A stretch of 64,000 nt of DNA from Nocardia macrotermitis. Lineage in GTDB: Bacteria > Actinomycetota > Actinomycetes > Mycobacteriales > Mycobacteriaceae. The DNA lies in contig NZ_WEGK01000005.1 of NCBI RefSeq assembly GCF_009604405.1, positions 496,001 through 560,000 of the forward strand. Reading direction: 5' to 3'. The position numbers were made by a program, and so were the translations under genes. Positions 17,835 to 29,037 of the stretch are shown piece by piece (position 1 is the stretch's first letter; each line of letters opens with the position of its first letter). The notes beneath the pieces are model-generated. The model was given only the letters and a program-made list of their open reading frames with translations. It made no database searches and was not told the DNA's origin.

Positions 17835-18353
17835 ATGAGCGCAGGTTCGCTGCACGATTCGGCTACGGAGTTGCTCGAAAATTGGCCTGCGGCAACGGGT
17901 TCGGAGCAGTCGCTGCGACAGGCCATGCTCGCGTTCCTGGGCTCGGCTCCGCGCGGGTGTCTGCGTGAGCATGCCGCCGGGCACATCACCGCCTCGGCGA
18001 TGGTCTTCTCGCACGACGAGCGCGAGGTGCTGCTGACGCTGCATCCGCGCGTGGGCCTGTGGATCCAGCTCGGCGGCCACTGTGAGGAATCCGACGACAC
18101 CGTGGCGGGCGCGGCGCTGCGCGAGGCGACGGAGGAATCGGGCATCCCGGATCTGGTGCTCGAACCCGGTCTCTACGGTGCGCAGGCCCACCCCATCACC
18201 TGCTCGCTCGGGCGGCCCACCCGGCACCTGGATCTGCTGTTCAAGATCCGGGCCCCGAAAGGCGCTGTCCCGGTGCGCAGTTCGGAATCCACCGATCTGC
18301 GCTGGTGGCCGGTGAACGCCCTGCCGCCCGAATCGGATCTGCTGCTGCCCTGA
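17835..18353 (+). CDS. Nudix hydrolase
   Basis: A 172-residue Nudix hydrolase, a family that cleaves nucleoside diphosphates linked to another moiety. The Nudix box is visible as LGGHCEESDDT followed by ALREATEESGI, with the REAxEE core and one extra residue between the Gly and Glu positions, a variant common in this 'GGHCE' subgroup. The N-terminal half is helical. ATG 17835 is chosen with AAAGG six bases upstream. The substrate is unknown. It is 138 bases after fbiB and convergent with the dicarboxylate transporter, with a shared hairpin between. Confidence 0.85.
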   Translation: MSAGSLHDSATELLENWPAATGSEQSLRQAMLAFLGSAPRGCLREHAAGHITASAMVFSHDEREVLLTLHPRVGLWIQLGGHCEESDDTVAGAALREATEESGIPDLVLEPGLYGAQAHPITCSLGRPTRHLDLLFKIRAPKGAVPVRSSESTDLRWWPVNALPPESDLLLP

Positions 18354-18397
18354 TCGTGCAGCGGCGCGGAACCTGTTCCCCGGCAACGCAGATGGAA

Positions 18398-18438
18398 GCG
18401 CCGACGCACTCCCCAGGGTGAGAGGGGTGCGTCGGCGC
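18398..18438. terminator. Bidirectional hairpin between Nudix and dicarboxylate transporter genes
   Basis: GCGCCGACGCAC (18398-18409) pairs perfectly with GTGCGTCGGCGC (18427-18438), with additional C-G pairs inside. It sits in the gap between two convergent genes (stops at 18353 and 18466) and has no T-run. Very stable; likely terminates both. Confidence 0.75.
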
Positions 18439-18465
18439 GCTGATCCCGGTCGGGGATCCGGTCGC

Positions 18466-19845
18466 TCAGGCCGGGATCAGGTCCTTCTTCTCCGGGATCT
18501 CCGGGGGATTCTCGGGCGACGTCGCGGCGGGCGCGGTCCCGTGGTCGTCGGTGAGCGCCGATTCGTCGAAGGGCAACTCGCGGTTCAGCACCGCGCGGAC
18601 GCGCTCCGGATCGATGGTGCGGGTCCAGGTGGCGACCAGCACCGTGGCGACGGCGTTACCGGAGAAGTTGGTGATCGCCCGGGCCTCGGACATGAACCGG
18701 TCGATACCCACGATCAGCCCGACCCCGTTGATCAGATCCGGGCGATGGCTCTGCAAGCCGCCGGCCAGCGTGGCCAGCCCCGCACCGGTCACCCCCGCCG
18801 CGCCCTTGGACGCGATGATCATGAACGCCAGCAGGCCGACCTGCGCGCCCAGCGACATCGGCTTACCCATCGCGTCGGCGATGAACAGCGAGGACATGGT
18901 CAGATAGATCGCCGTGCCGTCCAGGTTGAACGAATATCCGGTCGGCACCACGATGCCCACCGTGGACCGCTCGACGCCCAGATGTTCCATCTTCGCGATC
19001 AGCCGCGGCAGCGCGGACTCCGAGGACGAGGTCGAGAAGATCAGCAGGTACTCCCGCGCCAGGTAGCGCACCAGCCGGAAGATCGACACCCCCGCGACCA
19101 GTCGCATCGTCACGCCCAGCACGCCGAACACGAAGATCAGGCAGGTCAGATAGAACGCGAGCATCAGGGCCGCAAGCTGTTTCACCGCACCGATCCCGGT
19201 GTCGGCGACCACGTTGGCGATCGCGCCGAACGCGCCGATCGGCGCCAGCCACAGGATCATCGACAGGATCCGGAACACCAGCTTCTGGATCAGCGACACC
19301 CCGCGCAGGATCGGCTCACCCGAACTGCCCAGCGCCTGGATCGCGAAGCCGACCAGCAGCGCCACGAACAGGGTTTGCAGCACGCTGCCCGCGGTGAGCG
19401 AGGACAGCAGCGAGGTCGGGATGATGCTCTCCAGGAAATGCCAGGTGCCCCCGGCGCCCTCGGCCTGATGCGCGTATTTCGCGGCCGCGGCGGCATGTTC
19501 GTGGATGTTCAGCCCGGTGCCGGGATGCAGCAGGTTGCCGACTCCGAGCCCGATCGCCAGGGCCACCGTCGAGGTCACCAGGAAGTAGGCGATCGACATG
19601 CCGCCGATCCGGCCGACCCGCGCGGCCGCCCGCACCGAGCCGATGCCCAGCACGATCGTGCAGAAGATGACCGGCGAGATCATCATCTTGATCAGGTTGA
19701 CGAACATGGTGCCCAACTCACCCACCGATTTGCCGAATCCCGGCGCCAGCCAGCCGGTCAGGATTCCGGCGACCACGGCCACGATGACGGCCAGGTAGAG
19801 CCAGTGGGTTCGGTCGCGACGGTGCGACCCGGTCGGGTTGTTCAT
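18466..19845 (-). CDS. dctA: Dicarboxylate/amino acid:cation symporter (DctA type)
   Basis: A ~459-residue membrane carrier of the DAACS family, importing C4-dicarboxylates (succinate, fumarate, malate) with protons or sodium. Hallmarks: the serine-rich stretch FSTSSSESALPRL, the conserved VVPTGYSFNLDGTAIY loop, and GVTGAGLATLAGGL near the last helices. About eight membrane segments plus re-entrant loops. The ATG at 19845 lies 11 bases after GGAGG; the ATG nine bases earlier (19854) is only two bases from it. The gene is divergent from a DcuS/DcuR-type two-component pair, which strongly suggests dicarboxylate-responsive control and supports the substrate class. Confidence 0.9.
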   Translation of the reverse strand: MNNPTGSHRRDRTHWLYLAVIVAVVAGILTGWLAPGFGKSVGELGTMFVNLIKMMISPVIFCTIVLGIGSVRAAARVGRIGGMSIAYFLVTSTVALAIGLGVGNLLHPGTGLNIHEHAAAAAKYAHQAEGAGGTWHFLESIIPTSLLSSLTAGSVLQTLFVALLVGFAIQALGSSGEPILRGVSLIQKLVFRILSMILWLAPIGAFGAIANVVADTGIGAVKQLAALMLAFYLTCLIFVFGVLGVTMRLVAGVSIFRLVRYLAREYLLIFSTSSSESALPRLIAKMEHLGVERSTVGIVVPTGYSFNLDGTAIYLTMSSLFIADAMGKPMSLGAQVGLLAFMIIASKGAAGVTGAGLATLAGGLQSHRPDLINGVGLIVGIDRFMSEARAITNFSGNAVATVLVATWTRTIDPERVRAVLNRELPFDESALTDDHGTAPAATSPENPPEIPEKKDLIPA

Positions 19846-19971
19846 GGCGATCATTGCCTCCGGTCCGGCGTGGGCAGCACCCACGCGTTGGTGGCCCAAT
19901 CCTGGCGGCTGTGGTGACGCCGGTCACCATTGCGTACATTTCGTTCACGGATGCGGTTCACAGGAGGTGTC

Positions 19972-21540
19972 GTGCGGGCGAAGGACCGGGCCGGGTGGTG
20001 GCGTGGCCGGGGGCTGACCCTGGCCGGTCAGGTCTTCGTCGTCCAACTGCTGGTACTGGTCGTGGTGATCGCGGTCGGTTCGGCGCTGGCGGTGTGGGAG
20101 GTGCGGCGTCAGCAGGACGACGCGACCCGGCAGCGGGTGATCGGTATCGCCGTCTCGATCGCGCAGTCGCCCGCCACGGTGGACGCGGTGCACACCCCGG
20201 ATCCGGAGGTGCTGCTGCAACCGATGACCGAACGCGTCCGGCGGCGCACCGGGGTGGATTTCATCGTCGTGATGGCCCCGGACCGCACCCGGTACACCCA
20301 CACCGATGTATCCCTGATCGGAAAACCGTTCAGCGGCAACATAGCTCGCGCGTTGAACGGCGAGACGTTCACCGAGACCTACACCGGATCGCTGGGCCCG
20401 TCCATCCGCTCGGTGACGCCGGTCGAGGAGAACGGCCGCGTCATCGCCCTGGTCTCGGCGGGGGTGACCCGGTCCCGCATCGGCGATCAGGTCACCGCGC
20501 AGTTGCCGCTGATCCTGGCCGCGGCGGGCGCGGGTCTGCTGCTGGCGGTGCTGGGCGCGCTGGCGCTGCGTCGTCGATTGCTGCGTCAGACCCACGGTCT
20601 GGCTCCGGCCGAACTGCGTACCCTGTACGAGCATCACGACGCCGTCCTGCATTCGATCCACGAGGGCCTGGTGGTGTTCGATCGGGACGCGCAGGAGGCG
20701 GCGGTGGTGAACGACGAGGCCCGGCGGCTGCTCGAACTGCCGCCCGGACCGGTGCGTCGCGAGGATCTGCCGGTATCGCTGCGGCGCGCGGACACCGTCG
20801 AGGTGCGCGACGAGATGCATGTGACCGCCGAACGGGTGCTGCTGGTGAATCAGGACGTGGTGACCTGGTCCGGCCGTCAGATGGGGACCGTGCTGACCAT
20901 CCGCGATCACACCGAATTACGCGGCATCATGGGCGAATTGGATTCCGCGCGCGGCATGGCCGAGTCGCTGCGCGCGCAGGCGCACGAGGCCGCCAACCGG
21001 TTGCACGCGGTGATCACGATGGTGGAGTTGGGGCACGTCGGGGAGGCCGTGGAATTCGCGACGACCGAGTTGCGGCTGTCCCAGGCCCTCATCGATCGGC
21101 TGACCGAGGCGGTGCACGAACCCGCGTTGGCCGCGTTGTTGCTGGGCAAGGTGGATCAGGCGATCGAACGCGGCGTGGAACTCACCGTCGCGCAGGACAC
21201 CGCGCTTGATTCCAGTGCGCCGCTGAGTGCGCAGGAGATGATCACCCTGGTCGGCAACCTCGTCGACAACGCCCTGGACGCGGTCTCCCACGACGCCGAC
21301 GCCTGGGTCGAAGTCACCGTGCGCGCCGCGGAGTCCGAACTGTACGTGCGGGTCGCCGACAGTGGTCCGGGCATGTCGCAGGCGGTGTTCGCGGACGCGA
21401 TGGCGCGCGGCTATTCCACCAAGTCCGATCACCACGGGCTCGGGCTGGCGCTGGTATGGCGGCTGGTGGCCCGGCACGACGGTGAACTGCGCGCCGAGCG
21501 AACGCCGGAATCGGCTGTCGTGGTACGGATTCCGCGATGA
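19972..21540 (+). CDS. DcuS/CitA-type sensor histidine kinase
   Basis: A 522-residue membrane kinase. It has a membrane segment at about residues 17-38, an extracytoplasmic CitA/DcuS-like sensor domain (PDRTRYTHTDVSLIGKPF is the typical ligand-domain motif), a second membrane segment near 180-200, a PAS domain, then the kinase. The phospho-acceptor is His338 in AQAHEAANRLH, a drifted version of the family motif QNHEFxNKLH. The ATP-binding lobe has NLVDNALDAV, DSGPGM and HHGLGLAL. GTG 19972 follows an AGGAGG. It is divergent from dctA and overlaps its response regulator, so it most likely senses external C4-dicarboxylates. Confidence 0.88.
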   Translation: MRAKDRAGWWRGRGLTLAGQVFVVQLLVLVVVIAVGSALAVWEVRRQQDDATRQRVIGIAVSIAQSPATVDAVHTPDPEVLLQPMTERVRRRTGVDFIVVMAPDRTRYTHTDVSLIGKPFSGNIARALNGETFTETYTGSLGPSIRSVTPVEENGRVIALVSAGVTRSRIGDQVTAQLPLILAAAGAGLLLAVLGALALRRRLLRQTHGLAPAELRTLYEHHDAVLHSIHEGLVVFDRDAQEAAVVNDEARRLLELPPGPVRREDLPVSLRRADTVEVRDEMHVTAERVLLVNQDVVTWSGRQMGTVLTIRDHTELRGIMGELDSARGMAESLRAQAHEAANRLHAVITMVELGHVGEAVEFATTELRLSQALIDRLTEAVHEPALAALLLGKVDQAIERGVELTVAQDTALDSSAPLSAQEMITLVGNLVDNALDAVSHDADAWVEVTVRAAESELYVRVADSGPGMSQAVFADAMARGYSTKSDHHGLGLALVWRLVARHDGELRAERTPESAVVVRIPR

Positions 21541-22229
21541 TCCGGGTGTTGATCGTCGAGGACGATCCGCTGATCGCGCGGGCGCACCGCTCCTATGTGC
21601 AGCGGGTGTCCGGTTTCGAGACCGCCGGTGTCGTGCACACCGGCGGGGACGCGATTCGCGCGGTGGCGCACGCGATCTCGGCGGGCGAGCCGATCGAGTT
21701 GGTGCTGCTGGACATCGGTCTGCCCGATATCGGCGGGCTCGAGGTGGCCGCCGCGCTGGCCGAGGTGGATCCGCGCCCGGACGTCATCGCCATCAGTTCG
21801 GCCCGCGATCTGGCGATGGTGCGGGCCGCGGTGGCGCACGGGGTGGCGCTGTATCTGCTCAAACCGTTTCCGTTCGCGGCCTTCCGGGACAAGCTGGAGC
21901 GCTATCTGGAATTCCGGGCCGCGCTGCCCGCGCAGGAATCGGCGCTGACCCAGCACGATATCGATCGGGCGTTCGGCGCGCTGCGCACCACGGATCCCAA
22001 GGCATCCGCGCCGAAGGGGATGTCCCCGCAGACGCTCGAACAGATCTCCGGGGCGTTGCGGGCCGCGCCCGACGGGCTCTCGGCGTCCGATGCTGGGCGG
22101 TCGGTCGGGGTCTCCCGCGTTACCGCCTGGCGTTACCTCGAGCAACTCGCGACGGCGGGTGCGGTGCGGCGGCGGACCGATTACGGCCGTGCGGGGCGTC
22201 CGCAGGTTCGCTACGTCTGGCGGCGGTGA
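21537..22229 (+). CDS. CitB/DcuR-type response regulator
   Basis: A 230-residue response regulator. The receiver domain has the acidic pair VEDD, the phosphorylated Asp in LLDIGLPDIGG and the Lys in LLKPFPF. The C-terminal ~80 residues form a helix-turn-helix (GLSASDAGRSVGVSRVTAWRYLEQL) of the DcuR/CitB group, then a short RRTDYGRAGRPQVRY wing. It overlaps the kinase stop by four bases (ATGA). The likely target is the divergent dctA promoter at 19846-19971, inferred from arrangement. Confidence 0.9.
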   Translation: MIRVLIVEDDPLIARAHRSYVQRVSGFETAGVVHTGGDAIRAVAHAISAGEPIELVLLDIGLPDIGGLEVAAALAEVDPRPDVIAISSARDLAMVRAAVAHGVALYLLKPFPFAAFRDKLERYLEFRAALPAQESALTQHDIDRAFGALRTTDPKASAPKGMSPQTLEQISGALRAAPDGLSASDAGRSVGVSRVTAWRYLEQLATAGAVRRRTDYGRAGRPQVRYVWRR

Positions 22230-22531
22230 GTGATCGCGATGCAATCGAATCTTGTTGTGCCATCGGAAGATCGGTTCGACCACCCTGGTCGGCGTGGTTA
22301 CGTCGGCAACTGCCGGGCCGACGTGCGGAGTGCGCGTCGGGTGCGGCCGGATGTTCGCCTGCCGTATGCGGTGATGGCCGGGGCATGACGAAAGAATGGC
22401 CGGGCAGGGGTCCGATCCGTTCAATGTATGTAACGGTCACCACTCATCCGCCCTGAGACGTTGTGTAACACGCGTAATGTCTGTACCTATCTACTGGCAG
22501 TCGTTCCAGTGAGTCTTTTAGCGGGGCAAAC
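22230..22531 (+). promoter_or_regulatory. Gap upstream of alkB, probable promoter region
   Basis: No gene is seen in these 302 bases. The last ~110 bases are AT-richer than the surroundings. They contain a small GTGT-A-ACAC palindrome near 22463 and an ACTGG (22493-22497) / CCAGT (22506-22510) inverted pair. These are candidate control sites for alkB, but none is long enough to assign. Confidence 0.3.
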
Positions 22532-23698
22532 GTGCAATCGGTCGGCAATCGCTCGGGTAGGCCCGACCCCAAGCGATACCTGTGGGTGCTTGGGCTCATC
22601 GCGCCCAGTTGTGCCCTGCTGCCCTCACAGTTGGTGTTGCACACCGGATTACGGGTGTTCTGGTGGATCGGGCCGATCATCGTGCTGCTCGCGATTCCGG
22701 TGCTGGACTGGGTCGTCGGCGAGGACGGCAGTAATCCGCGCGATGAGGATTACGAGGCGTTGTCCAAGGATCGCTACTACCGCTGGTGCACCTACCTGTT
22801 CCTGCCGATCCAGCTGTTCGGGCTGGGTATCGCGGCGTATCTGTGGGCTCGCGACGAGCTGAGCATCGTCGACAAACTGGGGCTGGCAACGACATTGGGG
22901 CTGGTCAGCGGTATCGGCATCAATGCCGCGCACGAACTCGGGCATCGGGTCGAACATGCCGAGCGGTGGCTGGCGAAGATCGCGCTCGCGCAGTCGGGGT
23001 ACGGCCACTTCTACGTCGAGCACAACAAGGGCCACCACGCCCGGGTGGCGACCCCGGAGGATCCCGCCAGCGCCCGGCTGGGCGAGTCGCTGTGGGAATT
23101 CCTGCCGCGCAGCGTGCTGGGCGGCTTCCGCTCGGCCGTGCGGATCGAGCGGGAACGCTTGCGGCGCAAGGACTTACGTTGGTGGCACGTGCAGAACAAC
23201 GTGCTGCAGGCGTGGGCCATGACGGTGGTGCTGTTCGGCGGTCTGCTGCTGGCCTTCGGGCCGATGATCCTGCCGTATCTGTTGCTACAGGCGGTGATCG
23301 GGGCCGGGCTGCTGGAGACGGTCAACTACGTCGAGCACTACGGTCTGCTGCGCGCCAGGCGGCCCAACGGATCGTGGGCGCGCTGCTCGCCCGCCGACAG
23401 CTGGAACAGCGACCGGCTGGTCACCAACATCTTCCTGTTCCATCTGCAACGGCACAGCGATCACCACGCGAATCCGGGACGCCGGTACCAGACGCTGCGC
23501 AGTTCGCAGGAGGCCCCGCAGTTGCCCGCTGGCTACGCCGGGATGCTCCTGCTGGCCGCGGTGCCGCCGCTGTGGCGGCGCGTGATGGATCCGAAGGTGT
23601 TGGCGCACTACGGCGGTGACGTCGCGCGGGCCAATATCGCCCCGCGCAAACGCCGCCGGATCCTGGCCGCGCAAGAGGGCCGCCCGGCCGCCGCCTGA
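22532..23698 (+). CDS. alkB: Alkane 1-monooxygenase AlkB
   Basis: A 388-residue membrane di-iron hydroxylase that oxidises medium-chain n-alkanes at the terminal carbon. Membrane segments alternate with the required histidine boxes: HELGHRVEH (from His134), EHNKGHH (around 163), NYVEHYGL and LQRHSDHH (around 306). The N- and C-terminal ends match the actinobacterial AlkB group, and the protein ends in a basic tail with no fused rubredoxin. In related genomes alkB is followed by rubA-rubB and a TetR gene; here sahH comes next, so the electron donor must be elsewhere. GTG 22532 is the chosen start; no strong ribosome binding site is present. Confidence 0.93.
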   Translation: MQSVGNRSGRPDPKRYLWVLGLIAPSCALLPSQLVLHTGLRVFWWIGPIIVLLAIPVLDWVVGEDGSNPRDEDYEALSKDRYYRWCTYLFLPIQLFGLGIAAYLWARDELSIVDKLGLATTLGLVSGIGINAAHELGHRVEHAERWLAKIALAQSGYGHFYVEHNKGHHARVATPEDPASARLGESLWEFLPRSVLGGFRSAVRIERERLRRKDLRWWHVQNNVLQAWAMTVVLFGGLLLAFGPMILPYLLLQAVIGAGLLETVNYVEHYGLLRARRPNGSWARCSPADSWNSDRLVTNIFLFHLQRHSDHHANPGRRYQTLRSSQEAPQLPAGYAGMLLLAAVPPLWRRVMDPKVLAHYGGDVARANIAPRKRRRILAAQEGRPAAA

Positions 23699-23735
23699 GC
23701 GCTGTTCGTACGCTCGATCCGCAGGTGAACGACCA

Positions 23736-23752
23736 TGCGTACCGTGTACGCA
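23736..23752. promoter_or_regulatory. Perfect palindrome in the alkB-sahH gap
   Basis: TGCGTAC-CGT-GTACGCA is a perfect inverted repeat with 7-bp arms, 48 bases before the sahH ATG. Related CGTAC words occur at 23707 and 23757. It resembles a TetR operator; a vestige of a lost alkB-regulator site or a sahH control site are both possible. Confidence 0.4.
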
Positions 23753-23799
23753 GGATTCGTACTAGTCTCTTCTGCGTATACGCCGACCAGGAGAGGCAG

Positions 23800-25275
<1,476 letters not shown>

Positions 25276-25285
25276 GAACGGAACG

Positions 25286-25313
25286 TCCCGCCGGATCTCG
25301 GGATCCGGCGGGA
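25286..25313 (+). terminator. Hairpin after sahH
   Basis: TCCCGCCGGATC (25286-25297) pairs perfectly over 12 bp with GATCCGGCGGGA (25302-25313) around a TCGG tetraloop. It begins 11 bases after the sahH stop. There is no T-tract, so it may attenuate rather than fully stop transcription into the small gene and tmk. Confidence 0.75.
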
Positions 25314-25319
25314 TTGGGC

Positions 25320-25427
25320 ATGTATCGCCCGCACCAGAAGTATGACCGTGCCGAGGCGGTCACCGTGATCGGCGGGCCGATCGAGGTCAAGCTCAACTGG
25401 GATCGTCTGGACGAACCGACTCGCTGA
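25320..25427 (+). CDS. Small 35-residue protein between sahH and tmk
   Basis: An ATG at 25320, six bases after the sahH hairpin, opens a 36-codon frame. The product starts MYRPHQKYDRAEAVTVIGG and ends with a charged PIEVKLNWDRLDEPTR. Its coding-like signs are strong third-position GC, a compact hydrophobic-strand pattern (VTVIGGPIEVKLNW) and placement between two conserved genes in the same direction. I do not recognise a family with certainty; the pattern could be a small beta-hairpin protein. No clear ribosome binding site is seen apart from the hairpin's 3' arm (GGCGGGA), which would be freed only if the hairpin opens. Confidence 0.5.
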   Translation: MYRPHQKYDRAEAVTVIGGPIEVKLNWDRLDEPTR

Positions 25428-25480
25428 GGCAGTTGACCGGGGTGGGATTTCTGTCGGGGGTGGGCGGTAATCTGCTGCGC

Positions 25481-26128
25481 ATGGGAGTACTGGTGGCGGT
25501 GGAGGGCCTGGACGGGGCCGGCAAGCGCACGCTCATCGATACGGTGGTCGGCGGGCTGACCGGGCGCGGGGTTCGGGTGGGGACCATGGCTTTTCCGCGA
25601 TACGGGAAATCGGTGCACGCGGATCTGGCGGCGGAGGCGTTGCGGGGGCGGCACGGGGATGTGGCCGGATCGGTGAACGCGATGGCGTTGCTGTTCGCGC
25701 TGGATCGGGCCCAGGCGCGCGAGGACCTGTCGAAGCTGTTGGCGGACAACGACATCGTGTTGCTGGATCGGTATGTCGCCTCGAACGTCGCGTACAGCGC
25801 AGCGCGGACCGGACAATCCCTGGACGGCGAGATCGCCTCCTGGATCGAGGAATTGGAGTTCGGGCGCTTCGAATTGCCTGTCCCGGACGAACATGTGCTG
25901 CTGGCGGTGCCGGTCGAACTCGCCGCCGAACGTGCCCGTCGCCGCGGCGAACTCGACAGTGCGCGAGCGCTGGACGCCTACGAGCGCGACAGCGGGTTAC
26001 AGGAACGCACCGGCGAGGTCTATCGTGTGATGGCCGAATCACACTGGCACGGCCCGTGGTGCCGCCATGCACCGCAGGACGATCCGGCGATACTGGCCGC
26101 GCGTCTGTCGAAAATTATTGCCCGATAG
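25481..26128 (+). CDS. tmk: Thymidylate kinase
   Basis: A 215-residue dTMP kinase, making dTDP for DNA synthesis. The P-loop is EGLDGAGKRTL (residues 8-18), with Arg instead of the usual Ser after the Lys, the same variation as in the mycobacterial enzyme. The dTMP-binding DRYVASNVAYSAA motif is central, and the lid region is Arg-rich (AERARRRGE). ATG 25481 starts exactly at the P-loop strand. It lies between sahH and mtrA, as in M. tuberculosis. Confidence 0.93.
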   Translation: MGVLVAVEGLDGAGKRTLIDTVVGGLTGRGVRVGTMAFPRYGKSVHADLAAEALRGRHGDVAGSVNAMALLFALDRAQAREDLSKLLADNDIVLLDRYVASNVAYSAARTGQSLDGEIASWIEELEFGRFELPVPDEHVLLAVPVELAAERARRRGELDSARALDAYERDSGLQERTGEVYRVMAESHWHGPWCRHAPQDDPAILAARLSKIIAR

Positions 26129-26206
26129 GGTTGGATGTGCGTCGGATACGTTCCAGTGTTGGCGTGGTTGCCCGTTCCGAGCCGGAGAGATGACACCATA
26201 GTAGTT

Positions 26207-26884
26207 ATGAAGCCGAAGATTCTGGTCGTCGACGACGATATGGCGCTCGCGGAGATGCTCACGATCGTCTTGCGCGGCGAGGGTTTCGACCCTCACACCG
26301 TCGGCGACGGCACACAGGCGCTGACCGCGGTCCGGGAGCTACGCCCGGATCTGGTGCTGCTGGATCTGATGCTGCCGGGCATGAACGGCATCGACGTATG
26401 CCGTGTGCTGCGAGCGGATTCCGGTGTACCGATCGTCATGCTCACGGCGAAGACCGACACGGTCGACGTCGTGCTCGGGCTGGAGTCCGGCGCGGACGAC
26501 TACATCGTCAAGCCCTTCAAGCCCAAGGAGCTCGTGGCCCGGGTGCGCGCGCGGTTGCGCCGCACCGAGGAGGAGCCCGCGGAGCTGCTGTCCATCGCCG
26601 ACATCGTCATCGACGTCCCGGCGCACAAGGTCACCCGGGCCGGTCAGCAGATCTCGCTGACCCCGCTCGAATTCGACCTGCTGGTGGCGTTGGCGCGCAA
26701 GCCGCGTCAGGTGTTCACCCGTGAGGTCCTGCTGGAGCAGGTCTGGGGTTACCGGCACGCCGCCGACACCCGCCTGGTGAACGTGCACGTGCAGCGGTTG
26801 CGGGCCAAGGTCGAGAAGGATCCCGAGAATCCCGAGATCGTACTGACCGTCCGCGGGGTGGGCTACAAGGCCGGACCGCCGTGA
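26207..26884 (+). CDS. mtrA: Response regulator MtrA
   Basis: A 225-residue OmpR/PhoB-type response regulator, essential in mycobacteria for coordinating replication, division and wall metabolism. The receiver domain has Asp53 in [13 protein letters not shown] and KPFKPKEL, followed by a winged helix-turn-helix ending in [10 protein letters not shown]. The sequence is close to identical to mycobacterial MtrA over long stretches ([19 protein letters not shown]). It overlaps mtrB by four bases (GTGA). Start at ATG 26207; no strong ribosome binding site is adjacent. Confidence 0.96.
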   Translation: MKPKILVVDDDMALAEMLTIVLRGEGFDPHTVGDGTQALTAVRELRPDLVLLDLMLPGMNGIDVCRVLRADSGVPIVMLTAKTDTVDVVLGLESGADDYIVKPFKPKELVARVRARLRRTEEEPAELLSIADIVIDVPAHKVTRAGQQISLTPLEFDLLVALARKPRQVFTREVLLEQVWGYRHAADTRLVNVHVQRLRAKVEKDPENPEIVLTVRGVGYKAGPP

Positions 26885-29037
26885 TCGATCGCTCCAGAAA
26901 CCGCGTCGAGCGGTTGCTGGCAGCGATGGTGGCGTGGTTCAAGACCGTCGGAGAGTCGCTGGGCCATGTCTGGCGACGTTCGCTCCAATTGCGTGTCGTC
27001 GTGTCCACGCTCACCCTGTCGCTGATCGTGATCACCATTCTCGGTGTGGTGCTGACCAGTCAGATCACCGACCGGCTCCTCGACGGCAAGATCGCCGCGG
27101 CCGTCGAGGAGATGGCGCGTGCCCGCGCGACGGTGGACAGCCAGATCTCCGGGGCGCGCGACTCGAATACCCAGGCGACCAGGTTGCAGTCGGCGCGCAG
27201 TGCGCTGTCGATCGGCAACAGCGGGCCATCCGGCAGCGAGGCGGGCAGTTTCGACTCCGCGCTGGTGATGGTCGGGGAGAACATGCAGGAGATCTCCGCG
27301 GGCCCGGTCCAGGAGGTACCCAACGAACTGCGCCGCTTCGTGCGGCAGGGGCAGGTCAGCTATCAGTTCGCGACGGTGTCGGATCTGGACGGCTATCACG
27401 GCCGGGTGCTGGTCATCGGCAGTCCCAGCACCGCGGTGCCGACGCTCGAGGTGTATCTGATCTTCCAGCTCACCAACGAGGACCGCAGTCTGTCGCTGAT
27501 GCGCGGCACGATGTTCATCGGCGGCGGTGTGCTGCTGGTGTTGCTCGCCGCGATCGCGATGCTGGTGACCAGGCAGGTGGTACTGCCGATCCGGTCGGCC
27601 GCGCGGATCGCGGGCCGGTTCGCCGACGGGCGGCTCAAGGAGCGGATGCTGGTCCGGGGCGAGGACGATATGGCCAAACTGGCGATCTCGTTCAACGCGA
27701 TGGCCGAGAGCCTGTCGAACCAGATCACCCAGTTGGAGGAGTTCGGCAATCTACAGCGGCGGTTCACTTCGGACGTCAGCCACGAGCTGCGCACCCCGCT
27801 GACGACCGTGCGCATGGCGGCCGACCTGATCCACGGCTCGAGTGACGAGCTGGATCCGGCCCTGGCCCGCAGTGCCGAACTGCTGGTCACCGAGCTGGAC
27901 CGGTTCGAGGGTCTGCTCAACGACCTGCTCGAGATCAGCCGCCACGACGCCGGTGTGGCCGAATTGCAGGTCGAATCGCTGGACGTGCGGATGTGCGCGC
28001 GGGCGGCCATCTCCACGGTGCGGCATCTGGCCAAGGAATCCGGCGTCGAGGTGGTCGTGGATCTGCCCGAGGAACCGCTGGTCGCCGAGGTCGACCCGCG
28101 ACGCGTCGAGCGCGTGCTGCGGAACCTGCTGGCCAACGCGATCGATCACAGCGAGGGCAAACCGGTGCTGCTGCGCATGCGTGGGGACGCCGAGGTCAAT
28201 TCCGTCGCGATCGTGGTGCGCGATCAGGGTGTCGGGCTGCGGCCGGGCGAGGAGAAGTTGGTGTTCAATCGGTTCTGGCGCTCGGATCCCTCGCGGATGC
28301 GTCGTTCCGGCGGTACCGGTCTGGGCCTGTCGATCAGCGTCGAGGACGCCAATCTGCACGAGGGCAAGCTCGAGGCGTGGGGCGAGCTGGGCGCGGGCGC
28401 GAGCTTCCGGCTGACGTTGCCGCTGGTCCGGGGCCGCAAGATGGGCGTCAGCCCGCTGCCGCTGGAACCGCCCAAGCGACGCACCGCGCAGCTGGAACTC
28501 ACCGAACGCGCGGAATCGGCGTTCGGCGAGGAGGTGGATGGCTCGGATCTGGGAGATGTGATCACGGTGCCGTCCGACGCCATTCGGTCCGAAGCCGTGC
28601 TGACCGAGCCGAATTCGGAGTTGCTACCGAATGTGTCCGACCCCGAACCTGATTCGGTGTCGGAGGCGTCGTCGGCCGATACCGAAGCGGACTCGAGTTC
28701 GAAGGTTTCGAGCTCGCCTGACACGGAGTCGGATTCGAGTTCGGACGAGTCGAATTCGCCTGGTGCGGAATCGGATCCGGATGCCGAGGTGTCGAGTTCG
28801 TCTGATCCGGAATCGGATTCGAAAGTGTCGGGTGCGGCTGATGCGGAGTCGGGTTCGAACTCGGAAGTAGCGAATTCACCTGACACGGAATCGGATTCGA
28901 GCTCCGCAGATTCCGGAGCGGGTACGGCCGAGGCAGTGGCGGCGTCGGGCGCCGAGTCGTCGGCGGATACGACGACGAACTCCGAAACCGCAGGGACTCA
29001 ACGGAATTCCGGCGACGACGCGGACAGCAAGTCATGA
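26881..29037 (+). CDS. mtrB: Sensor histidine kinase MtrB with long Ser/Asp-rich tail
   Basis: A 718-residue membrane kinase, partner of MtrA. One membrane segment is near residues 37-58, an extracytoplasmic domain follows, and a second membrane segment lies near 207-229 with a HAMP domain. The H-box is [13 protein letters not shown] with His301, and the ATP-binding lobe has NAIDHS, DQGVGL and [10 protein letters not shown]. The kinase fold ends near residue 515. After that come ~200 extra residues, of which about 575-675 are low-complexity Ser/Asp/Glu (repeated 'DSSS', 'DTESDSSS', 'DPESDS'). Mycobacterial MtrB is about 567 residues with only a short tail. The tail is in frame and runs into the lpqB overlap, so it is not a frameshift product. 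Confidence 0.93.
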   Translation: MIDRSRNRVERLLAAMVAWFKTVGESLGHVWRRSLQLRVVVSTLTLSLIVITILGVVLTSQITDRLLDGKIAAAVEEMARARATVDSQISGARDSNTQATRLQSARSALSIGNSGPSGSEAGSFDSALVMVGENMQEISAGPVQEVPNELRRFVRQGQVSYQFATVSDLDGYHGRVLVIGSPSTAVPTLEVYLIFQLTNEDRSLSLMRGTMFIGGGVLLVLLAAIAMLVTRQVVLPIRSAARIAGRFADGRLKERMLVRGEDDMAKLAISFNAMAESLSNQITQLEEFGNLQRRFTSDVSHELRTPLTTVRMAADLIHGSSDELDPALARSAELLVTELDRFEGLLNDLLEISRHDAGVAELQVESLDVRMCARAAISTVRHLAKESGVEVVVDLPEEPLVAEVDPRRVERVLRNLLANAIDHSEGKPVLLRMRGDAEVNSVAIVVRDQGVGLRPGEEKLVFNRFWRSDPSRMRRSGGTGLGLSISVEDANLHEGKLEAWGELGAGASFRLTLPLVRGRKMGVSPLPLEPPKRRTAQLELTERAESAFGEEVDGSDLGDVITVPSDAIRSEAVLTEPNSELLPNVSDPEPDSVSEASSADTEADSSSKVSSSPDTESDSSSDESNSPGAESDPDAEVSSSSDPESDSKVSGAADAESGSNSEVANSPDTESDSSSADSGAGTAEAVAASGAESSADTTTNSETAGTQRNSGDDADSKS

